The notes beneath the pieces were generated by a model, which worked only from the letters and a program-made list of their open reading frames with translations, made no database searches and was not told the DNA's origin. This document shows, one piece after another, positions 18,130 through 27,810 of a stretch of DNA of 64,000 bases. The translations under genes were made by a program, and so were the position numbers. Within the stretch, counting starts at the first letter, position 1; every line of letters begins with the position of its first letter. The DNA comes from Pectinophora gossypiella (lineage: Eukaryota; Arthropoda; Insecta; Lepidoptera; Gelechiidae), in contig NC_065408.1 in the NCBI RefSeq assembly GCF_024362695.1, positions 3,286,001 through 3,350,000 of the forward strand. Reading direction: 5' to 3'.

Positions 18130-18545
18130 AGCAACTTTTATAGCGTTTATGCACTTTTAACAACCATTATTGTAACCTCTTACATATTTACAACAACGAT
18201 TACTGTAACTTATATAAATTATTATCTACAACAATCATTACTGTAGCCTCTACATATCTACACCAACGATTACCGTAGTTTAAACACATTCTTGTCTACA
18301 ACCATCATTACTGTGGCCTCTACATATCCACACCAACGATTTCTGTAACACATAAACATTCTTCTCTACAACAATCATTACTGTGGCCTCTACATATCCA
18401 CACCAACGATTACTGTAAAATCTGTCATTATCTAGAACAATTATCATTGTGACCTCTACATATTCACAACAATAATAACTCTAGCCTGTACTTTTTTTTC
18501 ATCGTGGCCTCTACATATCCACGACAAACAATATTGAAGCCCCTA
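18130..18545 (-). repeat. 70-bp tandem repeat in the Gypsy 3' UTR
   Basis: The motif TACATAT recurs at 18181, 18251, 18321, 18391, 18457 and 18512, so the spacing is exactly 70 bp for the first three intervals and then decays (66, 55). Each unit also contains two near-repeats of an ACAACAATCATTACTGT-like half unit. It lies between the pol stop and the 3' LTR and has no coding capacity. Role unknown; tandem repeats in untranslated regions are known in several LTR elements. Confidence 0.85.
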
Positions 18546-18805
18546 CATGTCTTCAATATAATAAATAATGTAATTAGTAAATAACAATTCAATTATTCAC
18601 ATTTTAATCATATATGTATATACAGTAAATTATCTCAAATGTAACTCGTACATGAATGATTGAACTTACTTATTATAATAACAAACAATTGAATAAAGTA
18701 TACTTACTATACTATGTAATAATTCAGTATAGTTAATCGTATATTAAATCTTTACACCTCACATGTTACAACCACACACAAGGACACAACTCAATCAAAA
18801 CAGCT

Positions 18806-21800
18806 CTACTCGTCATCGTCATCACTAGTTTCCGAATCCTCATCAGCTCTATTGTACACCAGCCAACGGTGTATTTTGTCCACCGAAAAAATACCATTAA
18901 AACTTTTATTACCCTTACGAGATATCGGTGTATCCTCAACAACATACCTATCATTATCTAAAACTTCTTTAATGCGATATGGACCACGAAGTTTTGGAAT
19001 TAATTTTCTACTTTTACCAGTAGAAGGAATCTCCCTTTCAACTCGCACTAGATCTCCAACTTTAAATCGTAACTGCTTTCTATTTTTATCATATTTTTGC
19101 TTTTGTTTATGTTGATTATTTTTTATATGTTCGATAACTTCATTTCTAGTCTGTTCTAAATTTTCTACTGCATGTTCCGTATCACTCACTACTGTCAAAC
19201 TGAGAGAAGAGTCCGTCGTTCCTACTAGATTTATACCAAATAAAGTCTGAGCAGGTGTTTTACCAGTTCCTTTATTTATGGTATTGTTGAGGCCCCATTG
19301 AATTTCTGAAACACACTCATCCCAACGATTCTCAGGCTTATCATGGTTGGTTGCAGTAAGAGCGGCCAAAACAGTACGGTTATAGCGCTCTATCTGGCCA
19401 TTAGCGCGAGGGGTAGCCACAGCATTTAGAATGTGCTTTATCCCCAAAGAACTTAAATAGTCTTTAAAACGTTTTGCTGTAAATGAAGTGCCTCTATCAG
19501 AAATTAACCTCTTAGGAACCCCAAACGTGTGAAAATAATGTTTCATGGCTTTTAGAGAGTGCACAGCTTTCGTACTCTTAACTGGAACCAACATGATATA
19601 TTTGGTAAACGCATCAATTATCAATAATAAATAAGTGTTCTTCTTCTTACTTCGCACAAACGGACCTAAGTGGTCGATGTGCAGAGTATGAAAAGGAGAG
19701 TCAACCTTTTCGATTGGATGCAATTCACCAGCCTTTTTCCCTGCAGGAACCTTTGAATGGGCGCATTCCAAACAAGACTCTACATACTTTTTAACAAACG
19801 ACCTCATTTTGGCAAACCAATAACTGCTTTTGATCTTCTCGTAGGTCTTTTCAAATCCAAAGTGGCCAATCTGATCGTGATTGGCTTGGAGTATCTGCCA
19901 CCTAACTCCCTTCGGTACAACCCAGCGATCTCCAGCATCTGTTTTCCTGTACAATAATCCTTTCTTCAGTAAAAAATTCTTCTTAATGTCAATAATAATT
20001 TCAGTATCTTTGTCATTAATTATACCAATTATTCTTTGTAACTCGGGATCGCTGTTTTGTACCGTAGATATCCAGTTAGTGTTGATTAGCCTTACTTGCA
20101 CATCCTCACCTTCAGCAACAAAAGAGGTCGGAGACGGGTTCCTGCTAAGAGCATCTACGTGTGACATGGCTATTCCCGGCTTATAAATAACTTTACAGTC
20201 ATATTCTTGTATGACGTTCCACCATCGCGCGACTCTAGGCAACATGTCTTTCTTTTCAAAAGTTGCACGAAGGGAATTACAATCTGTCACTATTGTAAAC
20301 GGAATACCCAACAAATACACTCTGAAACGCTGCAGGGAAGTGACAACCGCTAATGTTTCTAGGTCGTATGACGTAAATCGAGATTCTTCCGGTGACGTTT
20401 GCCGACTATAATAAGCAACAGCAGTAAAAGAAGACCCTTCGTTAGGCCTTTGAAGAAGAATACCAGCAATGCCAGATTTTGATGCGTCAGTGTGTAACTG
20501 CGTCTCATAGGTTGGATTATAAAACGACAATATCGGGCGCTTAGTCAACTCTTCTTTGAGTGTCGTAAATGCATTTTCCTCTGCATCAGTCCATTGCCAT
20601 TTAGAGTCCTTTTTAAGGAGTTGTGTCAGAGGTTTCGCAATGGCAGAGAATCCCCGGATGAACCGCCGAAAAAAACTCGCCAAACCAATAAACTGCCTGA
20701 CTTTATGCTGATCTGTTGGTCTCGGAAAGTTTTCCACGGCATCGATTTTTCTTTTACCCGGCCGAATTCCCTCCTCGCTCACCTCAAATCCCAAATATCC
20801 AATAGACGTCATGAGAAAATGACACTTAGATAGATTGAGGGTTAAGCCTGCAGCACGAAACAAGTCTAACACTCTACGAATTTTCTCTAAGCCCTCCTCG
20901 ACTGTTCTCGATGGTATGATTACATCATCCATGTAGGCAAAAGCTTCCTTAAACCTCGCATTACCAAGAATGTTATTAATCGCTTTCTGAAAGGTGGATG
21001 GAGCATTCACTAGTCCGAAGGGCATCCTATTAAATTCATAATGCCCGTCTGGAGTTATGAAAGCCGTCAGGTGTTTCGAAGTACTCTTTAAAGGAATTTG
21101 GTAGTAACCGGATGCGAGGTCCAACGAAGTATAATATTTATACCCAGACAAATTATCTAACTGGTCATCTATCCTTGGGAGAGGATAATGTTCCTTCAGT
21201 GTCTTTTTATTCAGTGCTCTAAAATCGACACAGAGGCGATAGTCGCCTGTTTTTTTCTTCACGAGTATAATAGGTGAAGCATAATCCGACGACGAAGGTT
21301 CTATAATCCCAGATTCCTCCAACTCCTGTACCATGCCACGAACTACCTCTCGTTCAGGATGAGACAGGCGATAAGGCCTATAAACGACCGGGGTACTATC
21401 ACTCAGTTTTATATCCATCTCAACTGAGGAAACGCATCCCAACTCCTTGATCGAAAAAGCAAAGCAATCTCTATATTCATTAATCAAATCCGTAAGAGTC
21501 TGTAAATCTTTCACTTCAATGTTTTTATCTACATTGATTTTATCCGTTTCGATCGAGGAGATGGTATCACTATCCATACTGATATCTACTTTATTGACTT
21601 TACAAATCTCAACTTCATTTAACGGCAATGCACGAATCAACAATGCGTCTTGTGGTAGGTTGAAACCTGAAGAATCCAGCCCTTTTATCACCATTTTCCC
21701 TTTTCCATCATCAAGACGAACTACACACTGAATAATTTCGTACTGACATTCAGATCGCAAGCACAAACTGGGTTCTATGAACAGATCACCATCGTACTTA

Positions 21801-23434
21801 GGAATGGAATAAATACCTATCTCTGTTAGTCCACAAATCAGTTTGTGTTCGGAAACGTGTAGCAATATACTACTAGTAGAACAGTCTGTCTTTGACAAAA
21901 TACTCAATTTGTCATTGGTTTTATAAACCACGACATGTTCTTGTTCTGTGAATGTTTGTCCTAACAACAACGGTACTTGTAGCAGATGATCTGGAACAAT
22001 CAACGCCTCCAAAGAAGCTGTAGCAGAATCTATTTCGACTTCCACTTCACATTTACCTACACAGTTTACTACAGAATCGCCAAAACCTCTCAAAACCGGA
22101 AGGTCATTCACCGACCAAGTCTTAACCAGACTCCTGGCTAAGGACTCACGCAACATAGTACACTGACTGCCAAAATCAACAAAACAATCTAGGACACAAC
22201 CGTTAACTTTTGCAGATTTAAAATATTTTGAATCGTTATCAGATTCCTGAGAGATTCGCAAAACTGTTTTATTACTACTCGTACTAGGTTCAGATTTCGA
22301 GGGACAATCACCAGTAACGTGACCTACTCTGTGACAAGAATCGCACCTTTTGATCGGCTGTGTACACTTGAAGTATGGGTGACCTTCTTTACCACAGTTG
22401 TAACATTTAGATTTTGGTCTCGTATCAGAATGATTATTCGTTGTATTAACATTTTTGCGTTTGTTATCGGAAGTGTTGGGTTGCGCATGGGGATTACTCC
22501 TATCTGGTCTTTTGGTACTGTTTACTGTTCGGAGATATACTAATAATTTGTCAGATTCAGTGAACTGTGCTGCTTCTGCACTTGTTCTTACAGACCTATC
22601 CTCTATGCCAAACAAAATACAATCAATGGCTTCCTTGCCAGTTATATTGCAACGGTTCAAAAGCACAGTCTTTTCATAAAAATATTGCTCTAATGAATCA
22701 CCATAACGTGCCTTACAAGCCAACATTTCCGTCAACAATTGACCGTAATTTTCCTCACATGGAAACGCTAAACGTAATTTGTCTTGCCATTCAGCCCATG
22801 AAAGCATCAGACTAGGTAAACCTTGATACCACTGCTGCGCAAATCCCGTCAATTTAGGTGTTGCGTAATGTATTGTTTGTTTCTCTGTCCAATTATAAAA
22901 ACTTGCGCACTCATTTACTTTATTAATCCACATGTGAATGGTTTGGTTTCGTTTAGACGGATCAAATTCAGGAATGACATTCAAAGATGGGTATCGATCG
23001 TTAGTTGTATTAGTCTCTGCTTTCATGGTCTGTAATATTTCTTTAAAAACAGTGGCTAAAATCCCTGCATTCGAGTCTAAATTACTAATTTGAGGGTGTG
23101 AACTCACAGTCATTGTAGTTGCAGTGGCAGCATTGTTGTCCAGAGATGCATCTTGTTCTACTGGTGGGGTAATACAAGCACGAGACGCCTCTGGGTTTGC
23201 GTCGCGCACTGCCGATTCACGTTCGCGTCTCTCTAAATCCTTATCCAACTGTCTACGACGAGACAATGATTTCTCACGACGCCTGGAGCGTTTGTGGCGT
23301 TTGGAATGCCTTCTCTTTTTCGATTCATCACGATGTCTGCGCCGTGACTCGCGGACGGGTGATTCCGTGTCAGTCTCCGAATCAGAGTCGTCTGAATCTC
23401 TCGTACGTTTACGAGAACTTCTTTCACGGCCCAT
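18806..23434 (-). CDS. Gag-pol polyprotein of the Gypsy element
   Basis: A 1542-residue single frame encoding structural and enzymatic proteins for reverse transcription and integration. Residues 1-80 are Arg/Ser/Asp/Glu-rich. A gag domain follows (about 155-300, with MWINKVNECASFYNW), then two CCHC knuckles (about 343-375; CX2CX4HX4C twice). The protease motif at about 415 reads FVDFGS, where Ser or Thr is usual instead of Phe. RT: YRLCVDFRALN and FAYMDD (about 835). RNase H: HTDASKSG (about 983) to HVDALSR. Integrase: zinc region HX4H...CX2C (about 1188-1235) and catalytic Asp (HIDHLG), Asp (ISDRG) and Glu (GQIER) with 35 residues between the last two; a GPY-type motif (LRGPYRI) lies near 1484. 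No frameshift separates gag and pol, unlike many relatives. It starts at ATG 23434; upstream is the 528-bp leader. All catalytic residues other than the protease variant are intact. Confidence 0.94.
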   Translation of the reverse strand: MGRERSSRKRTRDSDDSDSETDTESPVRESRRRHRDESKKRRHSKRHKRSRRREKSLSRRRQLDKDLERRERESAVRDANPEASRACITPPVEQDASLDNNAATATTMTVSSHPQISNLDSNAGILATVFKEILQTMKAETNTTNDRYPSLNVIPEFDPSKRNQTIHMWINKVNECASFYNWTEKQTIHYATPKLTGFAQQWYQGLPSLMLSWAEWQDKLRLAFPCEENYGQLLTEMLACKARYGDSLEQYFYEKTVLLNRCNITGKEAIDCILFGIEDRSVRTSAEAAQFTESDKLLVYLRTVNSTKRPDRSNPHAQPNTSDNKRKNVNTTNNHSDTRPKSKCYNCGKEGHPYFKCTQPIKRCDSCHRVGHVTGDCPSKSEPSTSSNKTVLRISQESDNDSKYFKSAKVNGCVLDCFVDFGSQCTMLRESLARSLVKTWSVNDLPVLRGFGDSVVNCVGKCEVEVEIDSATASLEALIVPDHLLQVPLLLGQTFTEQEHVVVYKTNDKLSILSKTDCSTSSILLHVSEHKLICGLTEIGIYSIPKYDGDLFIEPSLCLRSECQYEIIQCVVRLDDGKGKMVIKGLDSSGFNLPQDALLIRALPLNEVEICKVNKVDISMDSDTISSIETDKINVDKNIEVKDLQTLTDLINEYRDCFAFSIKELGCVSSVEMDIKLSDSTPVVYRPYRLSHPEREVVRGMVQELEESGIIEPSSSDYASPIILVKKKTGDYRLCVDFRALNKKTLKEHYPLPRIDDQLDNLSGYKYYTSLDLASGYYQIPLKSTSKHLTAFITPDGHYEFNRMPFGLVNAPSTFQKAINNILGNARFKEAFAYMDDVIIPSRTVEEGLEKIRRVLDLFRAAGLTLNLSKCHFLMTSIGYLGFEVSEEGIRPGKRKIDAVENFPRPTDQHKVRQFIGLASFFRRFIRGFSAIAKPLTQLLKKDSKWQWTDAEENAFTTLKEELTKRPILSFYNPTYETQLHTDASKSGIAGILLQRPNEGSSFTAVAYYSRQTSPEESRFTSYDLETLAVVTSLQRFRVYLLGIPFTIVTDCNSLRATFEKKDMLPRVARWWNVIQEYDCKVIYKPGIAMSHVDALSRNPSPTSFVAEGEDVQVRLINTNWISTVQNSDPELQRIIGIINDKDTEIIIDIKKNFLLKKGLLYRKTDAGDRWVVPKGVRWQILQANHDQIGHFGFEKTYEKIKSSYWFAKMRSFVKKYVESCLECAHSKVPAGKKAGELHPIEKVDSPFHTLHIDHLGPFVRSKKKNTYLLLIIDAFTKYIMLVPVKSTKAVHSLKAMKHYFHTFGVPKRLISDRGTSFTAKRFKDYLSSLGIKHILNAVATPRANGQIERYNRTVLAALTATNHDKPENRWDECVSEIQWGLNNTINKGTGKTPAQTLFGINLVGTTDSSLSLTVVSDTEHAVENLEQTRNEVIEHIKNNQHKQKQKYDKNRKQLRFKVGDLVRVEREIPSTGKSRKLIPKLRGPYRIKEVLDNDRYVVEDTPISRKGNKSFNGIFSVDKIHRWLVYNRADEDSETSDDDDE

Positions 23435-23962
23435 TTTTCTGGAATTATTGAAATTAACAAAAAGTAAATGCCCTTTAACCCGTAATTATCGTAATTGTAT
23501 GAACACGTGTTTTGAAAAATCGCAACAACATTACAAAACCTAGATGATTTTCTTTCTTATTATTTTTAAAACTGATTAAAATAACCATAAGAATTGAAAG
23601 TATTTCATCAATGTACGTAAAAAAAAACCCCTCAAAAAGTAAAAATAAATAAAACATTAACTTGACCTCTGAAGATTAAGAAGAAAAAAAATAAAATAAA
23701 AAAAGAGAAAATATGATTATGTAGGTGTATACGGTACAACATAACATTGTATTATGCCTGTATCTCCAAAGAGGTTTTACACACGACACATATTTCTTAT
23801 CGTGACTAATATTTTCTATGGATACACAATTTAAAACATTTAAAATTTAAACGATCGTAAAAAATAAATAAAACACTAGTACGTACCTTCTTATGGGCGT
23901 AAAGTCCTTTTCTCACCAAGCCTATAACCAATATTCTCTTGATAATATCCCGCTTTCTGATC
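23435..23962 (-). other. Leader of the Gypsy element
   Basis: A 528-bp untranslated leader between the 5' LTR and the gag ATG, very AT-rich. Right after the LTR the minus strand reads GATCAGAAAGCGGGAT. The TGG that normally opens a tRNA primer binding site is absent at this position. Confidence 0.7.
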
Positions 23963-24269
23963 TATAAGACCAGGCAAAATAAAAGAGGTACACGTAGTAT
24001 CAACGTCAGATATTTATTCAGCACTTGCACTGTACAACTTGGTACTTCGACATTCAAACATGAACTGCTCGCGCGCACGTGCTACTCACCAGTTTTATTC
24101 TCTCTGAGTGGGGGTGACACGATCGACAAAATAGTGGTTGAACCAATGACTGAGTAGCACGTAAGCGCTGTTGTTTGAGCAATTATTTAGATCACAACAC
24201 AGTATTCATTTGTGAATAATATAGCGATACTTACTTTAAAATAAATCCTAATTTTATAAAACTCTAACA
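23963..24269 (-). repeat. 5' LTR of the Gypsy element
   Basis: 307 bp, identical to 17721-18027 as far as I can compare by eye. It should carry the promoter; the minus-strand AATAAA is at plus 24013-24018. The element end TGTTAG is at 24264-24269. Confidence 0.94.
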
Positions 24270-24273
24270 AGAT
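24270..24273. repeat. Target site duplication AGAT (right)
   Basis: Matches 17717-17720 and is followed by ATACCTC, which continues the interrupted repeat D copy. Confidence 0.88.
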
Positions 24274-24277
24274 ATAC

Positions 24278-24830
24278 CTCAAAGTCAAAGTCAAAGTATT
24301 TATTGCACACCATAATATGGTAAACAGTTGTTAGAAATATTATAGTATCACATATGGACCCGGGAGGGTATAGCAAAAACAAACAAAAATATCAAGAAAT
24401 TACATTAGGCCAGAAATACAAAAAAATAAAATAATAATAAGTACTTAACATTAAACAAACTTAATCTAAAAATAACTATGAAAATCTTAAAAACTATTAA
24501 TAACAACAAAATCTACATCACTTACAGTCTATTTATTTATCATGTAAGAAAAACTCTTGCAGTGTGTAGAAACTTTCCTCAATTAGGAAATTTTTGAAGT
24601 TAATTTTAATTTTTTTTATGTTTAAATCTTCCTGTAGTACCTTTGGAATCCTATTGAAAATTTTAACTGCCATGGCAAATGGACCAGAACCTACCATTTC
24701 CATGGTTTCCTCTGACTACAGTCGTGAGCTATTCTTTTTCCCTTCGCAGGTTGGAAGGTCAAACAGGCAATCGCTTCTGTAAAAAAGCAGACCTGTCAAA
24801 TCTTCAGATTAGATAGGAGATGACAGAACA
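24278..24830 (-). mobile_element. 5'-truncated LINE, C-terminus and tail
   Basis: The tail on the minus strand is a TTTGACTTTGACTTTGA run (plus 24281-24297). The minus strand also encodes IFNRIPKVLQEDLNIKK and KNFLIEESFYTLQEFFLHDK before a stop near 24540, which resembles the C-terminal end of LINE ORF2 proteins (a variant of the common FNRLP...K.FL..YSLEEF pattern). Internal stops occur upstream; non-functional. Confidence 0.7.
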
Positions 24831-25300
24831 ATGCAGAATATCATTTAAATCGGTTCAGCTATTTAAGTGTGAAAAGATAACAGACAGATTTACTTTCGAA
24901 TTTATATTAGTGTAGAAGTAGCCAGTCTTACAGAGAACTGAATACCTAAAAGAACAGACGACAAACTTTGACTGCTTAAAGTTAAATCTCGGCTCAGAAG
25001 ATGGAGACTTTAAAAGACGGCCGTTCCCATAAACATAAATAATTTAATTTCTCTGAGCAGCCTACAACAGCCTTCGGTTTTTATGTGGCAAAAACAAATA
25101 AATACTAATTTATTTGAACGCGCCATTAAAGATTCACGACTGTTTAAATTTCGTTACTTGACTCGTTTCGGTGAAATTATTTTCACTTATTTGTTTTCAA
25201 TTATGATGAAAGCAGACTTTTTGATTCAGAAATGGATGGTTAATTTCATTTTCATATGAATGTTCTTTATTTTCTTAGCCTGAATAAATATAAACTTAGA
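24831..25300. other. Unassigned stretch
   Basis: AT-rich; no repeat or coding feature recognised. Confidence 0.4.
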
Positions 25301-25308
25301 AGGTCGGC

Positions 25309-25500
25309 TTGTACGATCCCGACAACCCGATCACTCTAGCCATAGAGGCTAATCAGCTCTCGTCAACAAACACTTCAGAACCCCGATACCGACTCCGCCG
25401 GCGTATTCGACGATTTCCCTCATTCAGCGCTTACCGCTCACATACCATTAAGGTCGATTCATTCTTAAAAAATATTATCCTCTCAGACGACGCCCTGAGC
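25309..25500 (+). pseudogene. LINE family F coding fragment
   Basis: The plus strand encodes YDPDNPITLAIEANQ, SEPRYRLRRRIRRFPSFSAY and SDDALSQG. The same C-terminal peptide region is encoded on the minus strand at 53742-54090 and 45311-45572. It is a remnant of a non-LTR element with poly(A) tail. After about 25500 the frame continues to 25611 but no longer matches the family. Confidence 0.6.
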
Positions 25501-25604
25501 CAAGGTTTTCTTTTGCCTTGGACATTCGATTCCACAAGAAGTATTTATTACCTTTATCCAAATCAAGGATTGGTGCAATTCACACCCATTTACAGGAAAA
25601 ACTT

Positions 25605-25672
25605 ATTCTAAGATGGGCAAAGGCGACCTTATCGCTAAGAGCGATCTCTTCCAGTCAACCTTCGGCAGAGGA
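25605..25672 (+). mobile_element. LINE 3' end fragment, family G-like
   Basis: Contains GGCAAAGGCGACCTTATCGC and GCGATCTCTTCCAGTCAACC, a variant of the family G block at 5320, 38640 and 50970. Confidence 0.5.
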
Positions 25673-25985
25673 TACTACTATTAATTGTGTACCGCGCAAA
25701 AAATTAAATAAAGAATAATATTACTTAAGTATTCCTGAAAATATATCAAAAATGAACCAAAAGGAATCACTGTAAGTGGCTAATCTTCCTCCAGAGCGCT
25801 GTTATGAAGCTCATGAGATATTTAATTTGGTTGCCATAACGTTATTTTTATTCCATTTTGTACGTATTCCTGTAGCAACCCTCGAGGAGAGAATACATAT
25901 TTACGCTGTCGCCATTTTTAGGGATGGGAAAGTCGGGAATATCCGAAAATATCCAAATGCGTATACATTATTTTAAGGTTTTTTG
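25673..25985. other. Unassigned stretch
   Basis: A 66-codon plus frame (25776-25976) has no known motif and no start context of note; not called. Confidence 0.4.
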
Positions 25986-26072
25986 ACGATACCGCGTTGG
26001 TCTAACAGAAAGCTAGGTGAGGTGTGGGTACTTAGTTCATCTTGCGATGGATGCACCTCTGACTCGTGAGCT
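25986..26072. repeat. Dispersed repeat D
   Basis: GATACCGCGTTGGTCTAACAG, GAGGTGTGGGTACTTAG and GCGATGGATGCACCTCTGAC. This copy shows the uninterrupted sequence across the site used by the Gypsy element. Confidence 0.75.
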
Positions 26073-26324
26073 CCTTTATTTCTCCTTCCGAGAAACTGTG
26101 AAAGACATACTTACAATACAAGGAACAAAAATAAAATTGCTATCCAAAATTCTACGCTAAATAATTTAAATTCATGTTTTTGGGCTATTTATACATTTTA
26201 CAATAAAATACCAGACCAAATTTAAAGCTCATATGAAGCTTAGTTTGTGTAAAATACCTTAATTTAAGATTACCTGAATGATAAAAATAACTGGTATTAA
26301 AATGATTTTCCCTATTTTTTAAAT

Positions 26325-26500
26325 CTCTTGTATACCTACATTGATTTAAAAGATGTGTTGCTATTGCAGTTTCTTGTCATTTCTTTTCCTCAGCCATAAC
26401 ATCTTGCGAAAAAACGTGGATTGAAAAATGTTAAATTGACTTTCAACAAGTTTGTCTATGATAATTACGTTGAATAAATCATTCTGATTCTGCTTATGTT
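26325..26500 (+). mobile_element. CR1-like LINE 3' end, family 2
   Basis: Plus-strand orientation: GTGTTGCTATTGCAGTTTC, TTTCAACAAG, GAATAAATC and an ATTCTGATTCTG tail. Confidence 0.72.
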
Positions 26501-26523
26501 TTTTGACGAGACTTATTGCATAT

Positions 26524-26611
26524 TCCGACAGGAATTCCGCTTGATATCAACTCAGAATCGTGGTCTGAATCGTCCTCTTTAGTATTCGTTAAGGTGTCAC
26601 TAATACCCATA
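26524..26611. mobile_element. MITE family P, right-arm fragment
   Basis: TTCCGCTTGATATCAACTCAG to GTGTCACTAATACCC; the left arm is missing. It lies 33 bp from a full copy. Confidence 0.75.
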
Positions 26612-26644
26612 CGTACTCGTATGGCTGCCTGTAAATACTTGTAC

Positions 26645-26855
26645 GGGGTGTAAATGACATCGTAACGTTTACTGAGGGGGATGATTCAGCTCATAATTCT
26701 TAGTTAATATCAAGTGGAATTTCCATTGAAAAAGTATAGAATTGAAAATAATTCAAAAAAAAGAAAACATGAATTTTCCGACGGAAAATTTCATTTGATA
26801 TTAACTCAGAATTATGAGCTGAATCATCCCCCTCAGTATTCGGTGTGTGTCACTA
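26645..26855. mobile_element. MITE family P, copy (full)
   Basis: Left arm with GACATCGTAACG and TTAATATCAAGTGGAATTTC; right arm inverted with GAAATTTCATTTGAT variant spacing and CCCCCTCAGTATTCG. The two arms pair over most of their length. Confidence 0.85.
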
Positions 26856-27099
26856 TCGCCCCGTTCAAATCGAAAACATTCAAATAAAAAGAATTTCGAG
26901 TTCGGATTTTATGAATTGCACTTGCTAACCAGCACATCTCTAGGTATAATGTATGTTAAGAGCGAAGGTCATAGCATATTTTGCCTGTTCTTATTGTATA
27001 TTTTGCCAGTGCCATCTGGCGGGCGGCCGCGCATTTTTAAACAATTACCTACCCAGCAGCGACAATGGGACCAACCGACACACGGAATGTACGACTATA

Positions 27100-27754
27100 C
27101 AGGGTGGCCCAGAAGTTCAGGTTCAAAATGAAAAATTAGATAGAGGGGCTCATTAGCTACCAGAAACACCCCCATGTATGTTCAACAATTATTTACGGTT
27201 TAGGAGATATGACCCATTTTGTACCTTTTTCTAGATTTTCTACCTTACTTCAGAAATAATCATTTTGTCGCTATCCCTTTCTTAATAATTATTTTATTTT
27301 ACTTCACAACTATGCCTAAGTCTGTGTACCGCTCAATCAAAGATAAATCAAAGTGAAATCAAAGATAAAAAAAAAGTTATCGGAAGTCAAAGTGAGAATT
27401 CGACCAAAATTGTTACAGTTGTTAAAACTTCGCCGAAGAATAATAAACACATGAGATTGTCATGGACACTGAAGATATTTCTAAAAACTGCTCCATTTAA
27501 TAGGCTATTAGAAACATTAATAAAAAGTACCCTTAATACGGGCAAAAAACTAAGTAATTAGCCTTCAAAGATTGCAAGACAGACAGATTTGAAGGAAAAT
27601 TTGACATTCTCATACAATGTAGCTGCTTCTTTCTAACGTTGTTAAAGGTGCTCAACCGTAAATAATTGCTGAACATACATGGGGGTGTTTCTGGTAGCTA
27701 ATGAGCCCCTCTTTCTAATTTTTCATTTTGAACCTGAACTTCTGGGCCACCCTG
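27100..27754. mobile_element. Non-autonomous DNA transposon M2, 655 bp, long TIRs
   Basis: Terminal inverted repeats of about 108 bp: the left begins CAGGGTGGCCCAGAAGTTCA, the right ends in its reverse complement. Both are flanked by TATA, which supports a TA duplication and Tc1/mariner type. The 430-bp interior (27211-27644) has no long frame and no transposase motif. Arms are nearly identical, suggesting modest age. No other copy in the window. Confidence 0.85.
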
Positions 27755-27782
27755 TATAATAGATATATAGTAATAGTAATAG

Positions 27783-27810
27783 ATATCACTTTGTATAGAC
27801 AAAGTGATAT
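27783..27810. repeat. Short perfect hairpin
   Basis: Arms ATATCACTTTGT and ACAAAGTGATAT with an ATAG loop, embedded in AT-rich DNA just outside the M2 transposon. Confidence 0.7.

Larger units (their letters stand above)
17721..24269 (-). mobile_element. Complete Gypsy-type LTR retrotransposon
   Basis: A 6549-bp element on the minus strand: 5' LTR 23963-24269, leader 23435-23962, gag-pol 18806-23434, tandem-repeat 3' UTR, 3' LTR 17721-18027. It is flanked by AGAT. The LTRs appear identical over 307 bp, and the single long frame has no stop, so insertion should be recent. Domain order RT, RNase H, integrase is that of Metaviridae (Gypsy). There is no env-like frame. It landed inside a copy of repeat D. 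Codon and base content (AT-rich) match the surroundings. Confidence 0.95.

Noticed and set aside
18028..18805. An env-like gene downstream of pol in the Gypsy element
   Set aside because: This region has stops in all frames and is filled by the 70-bp tandem repeat.
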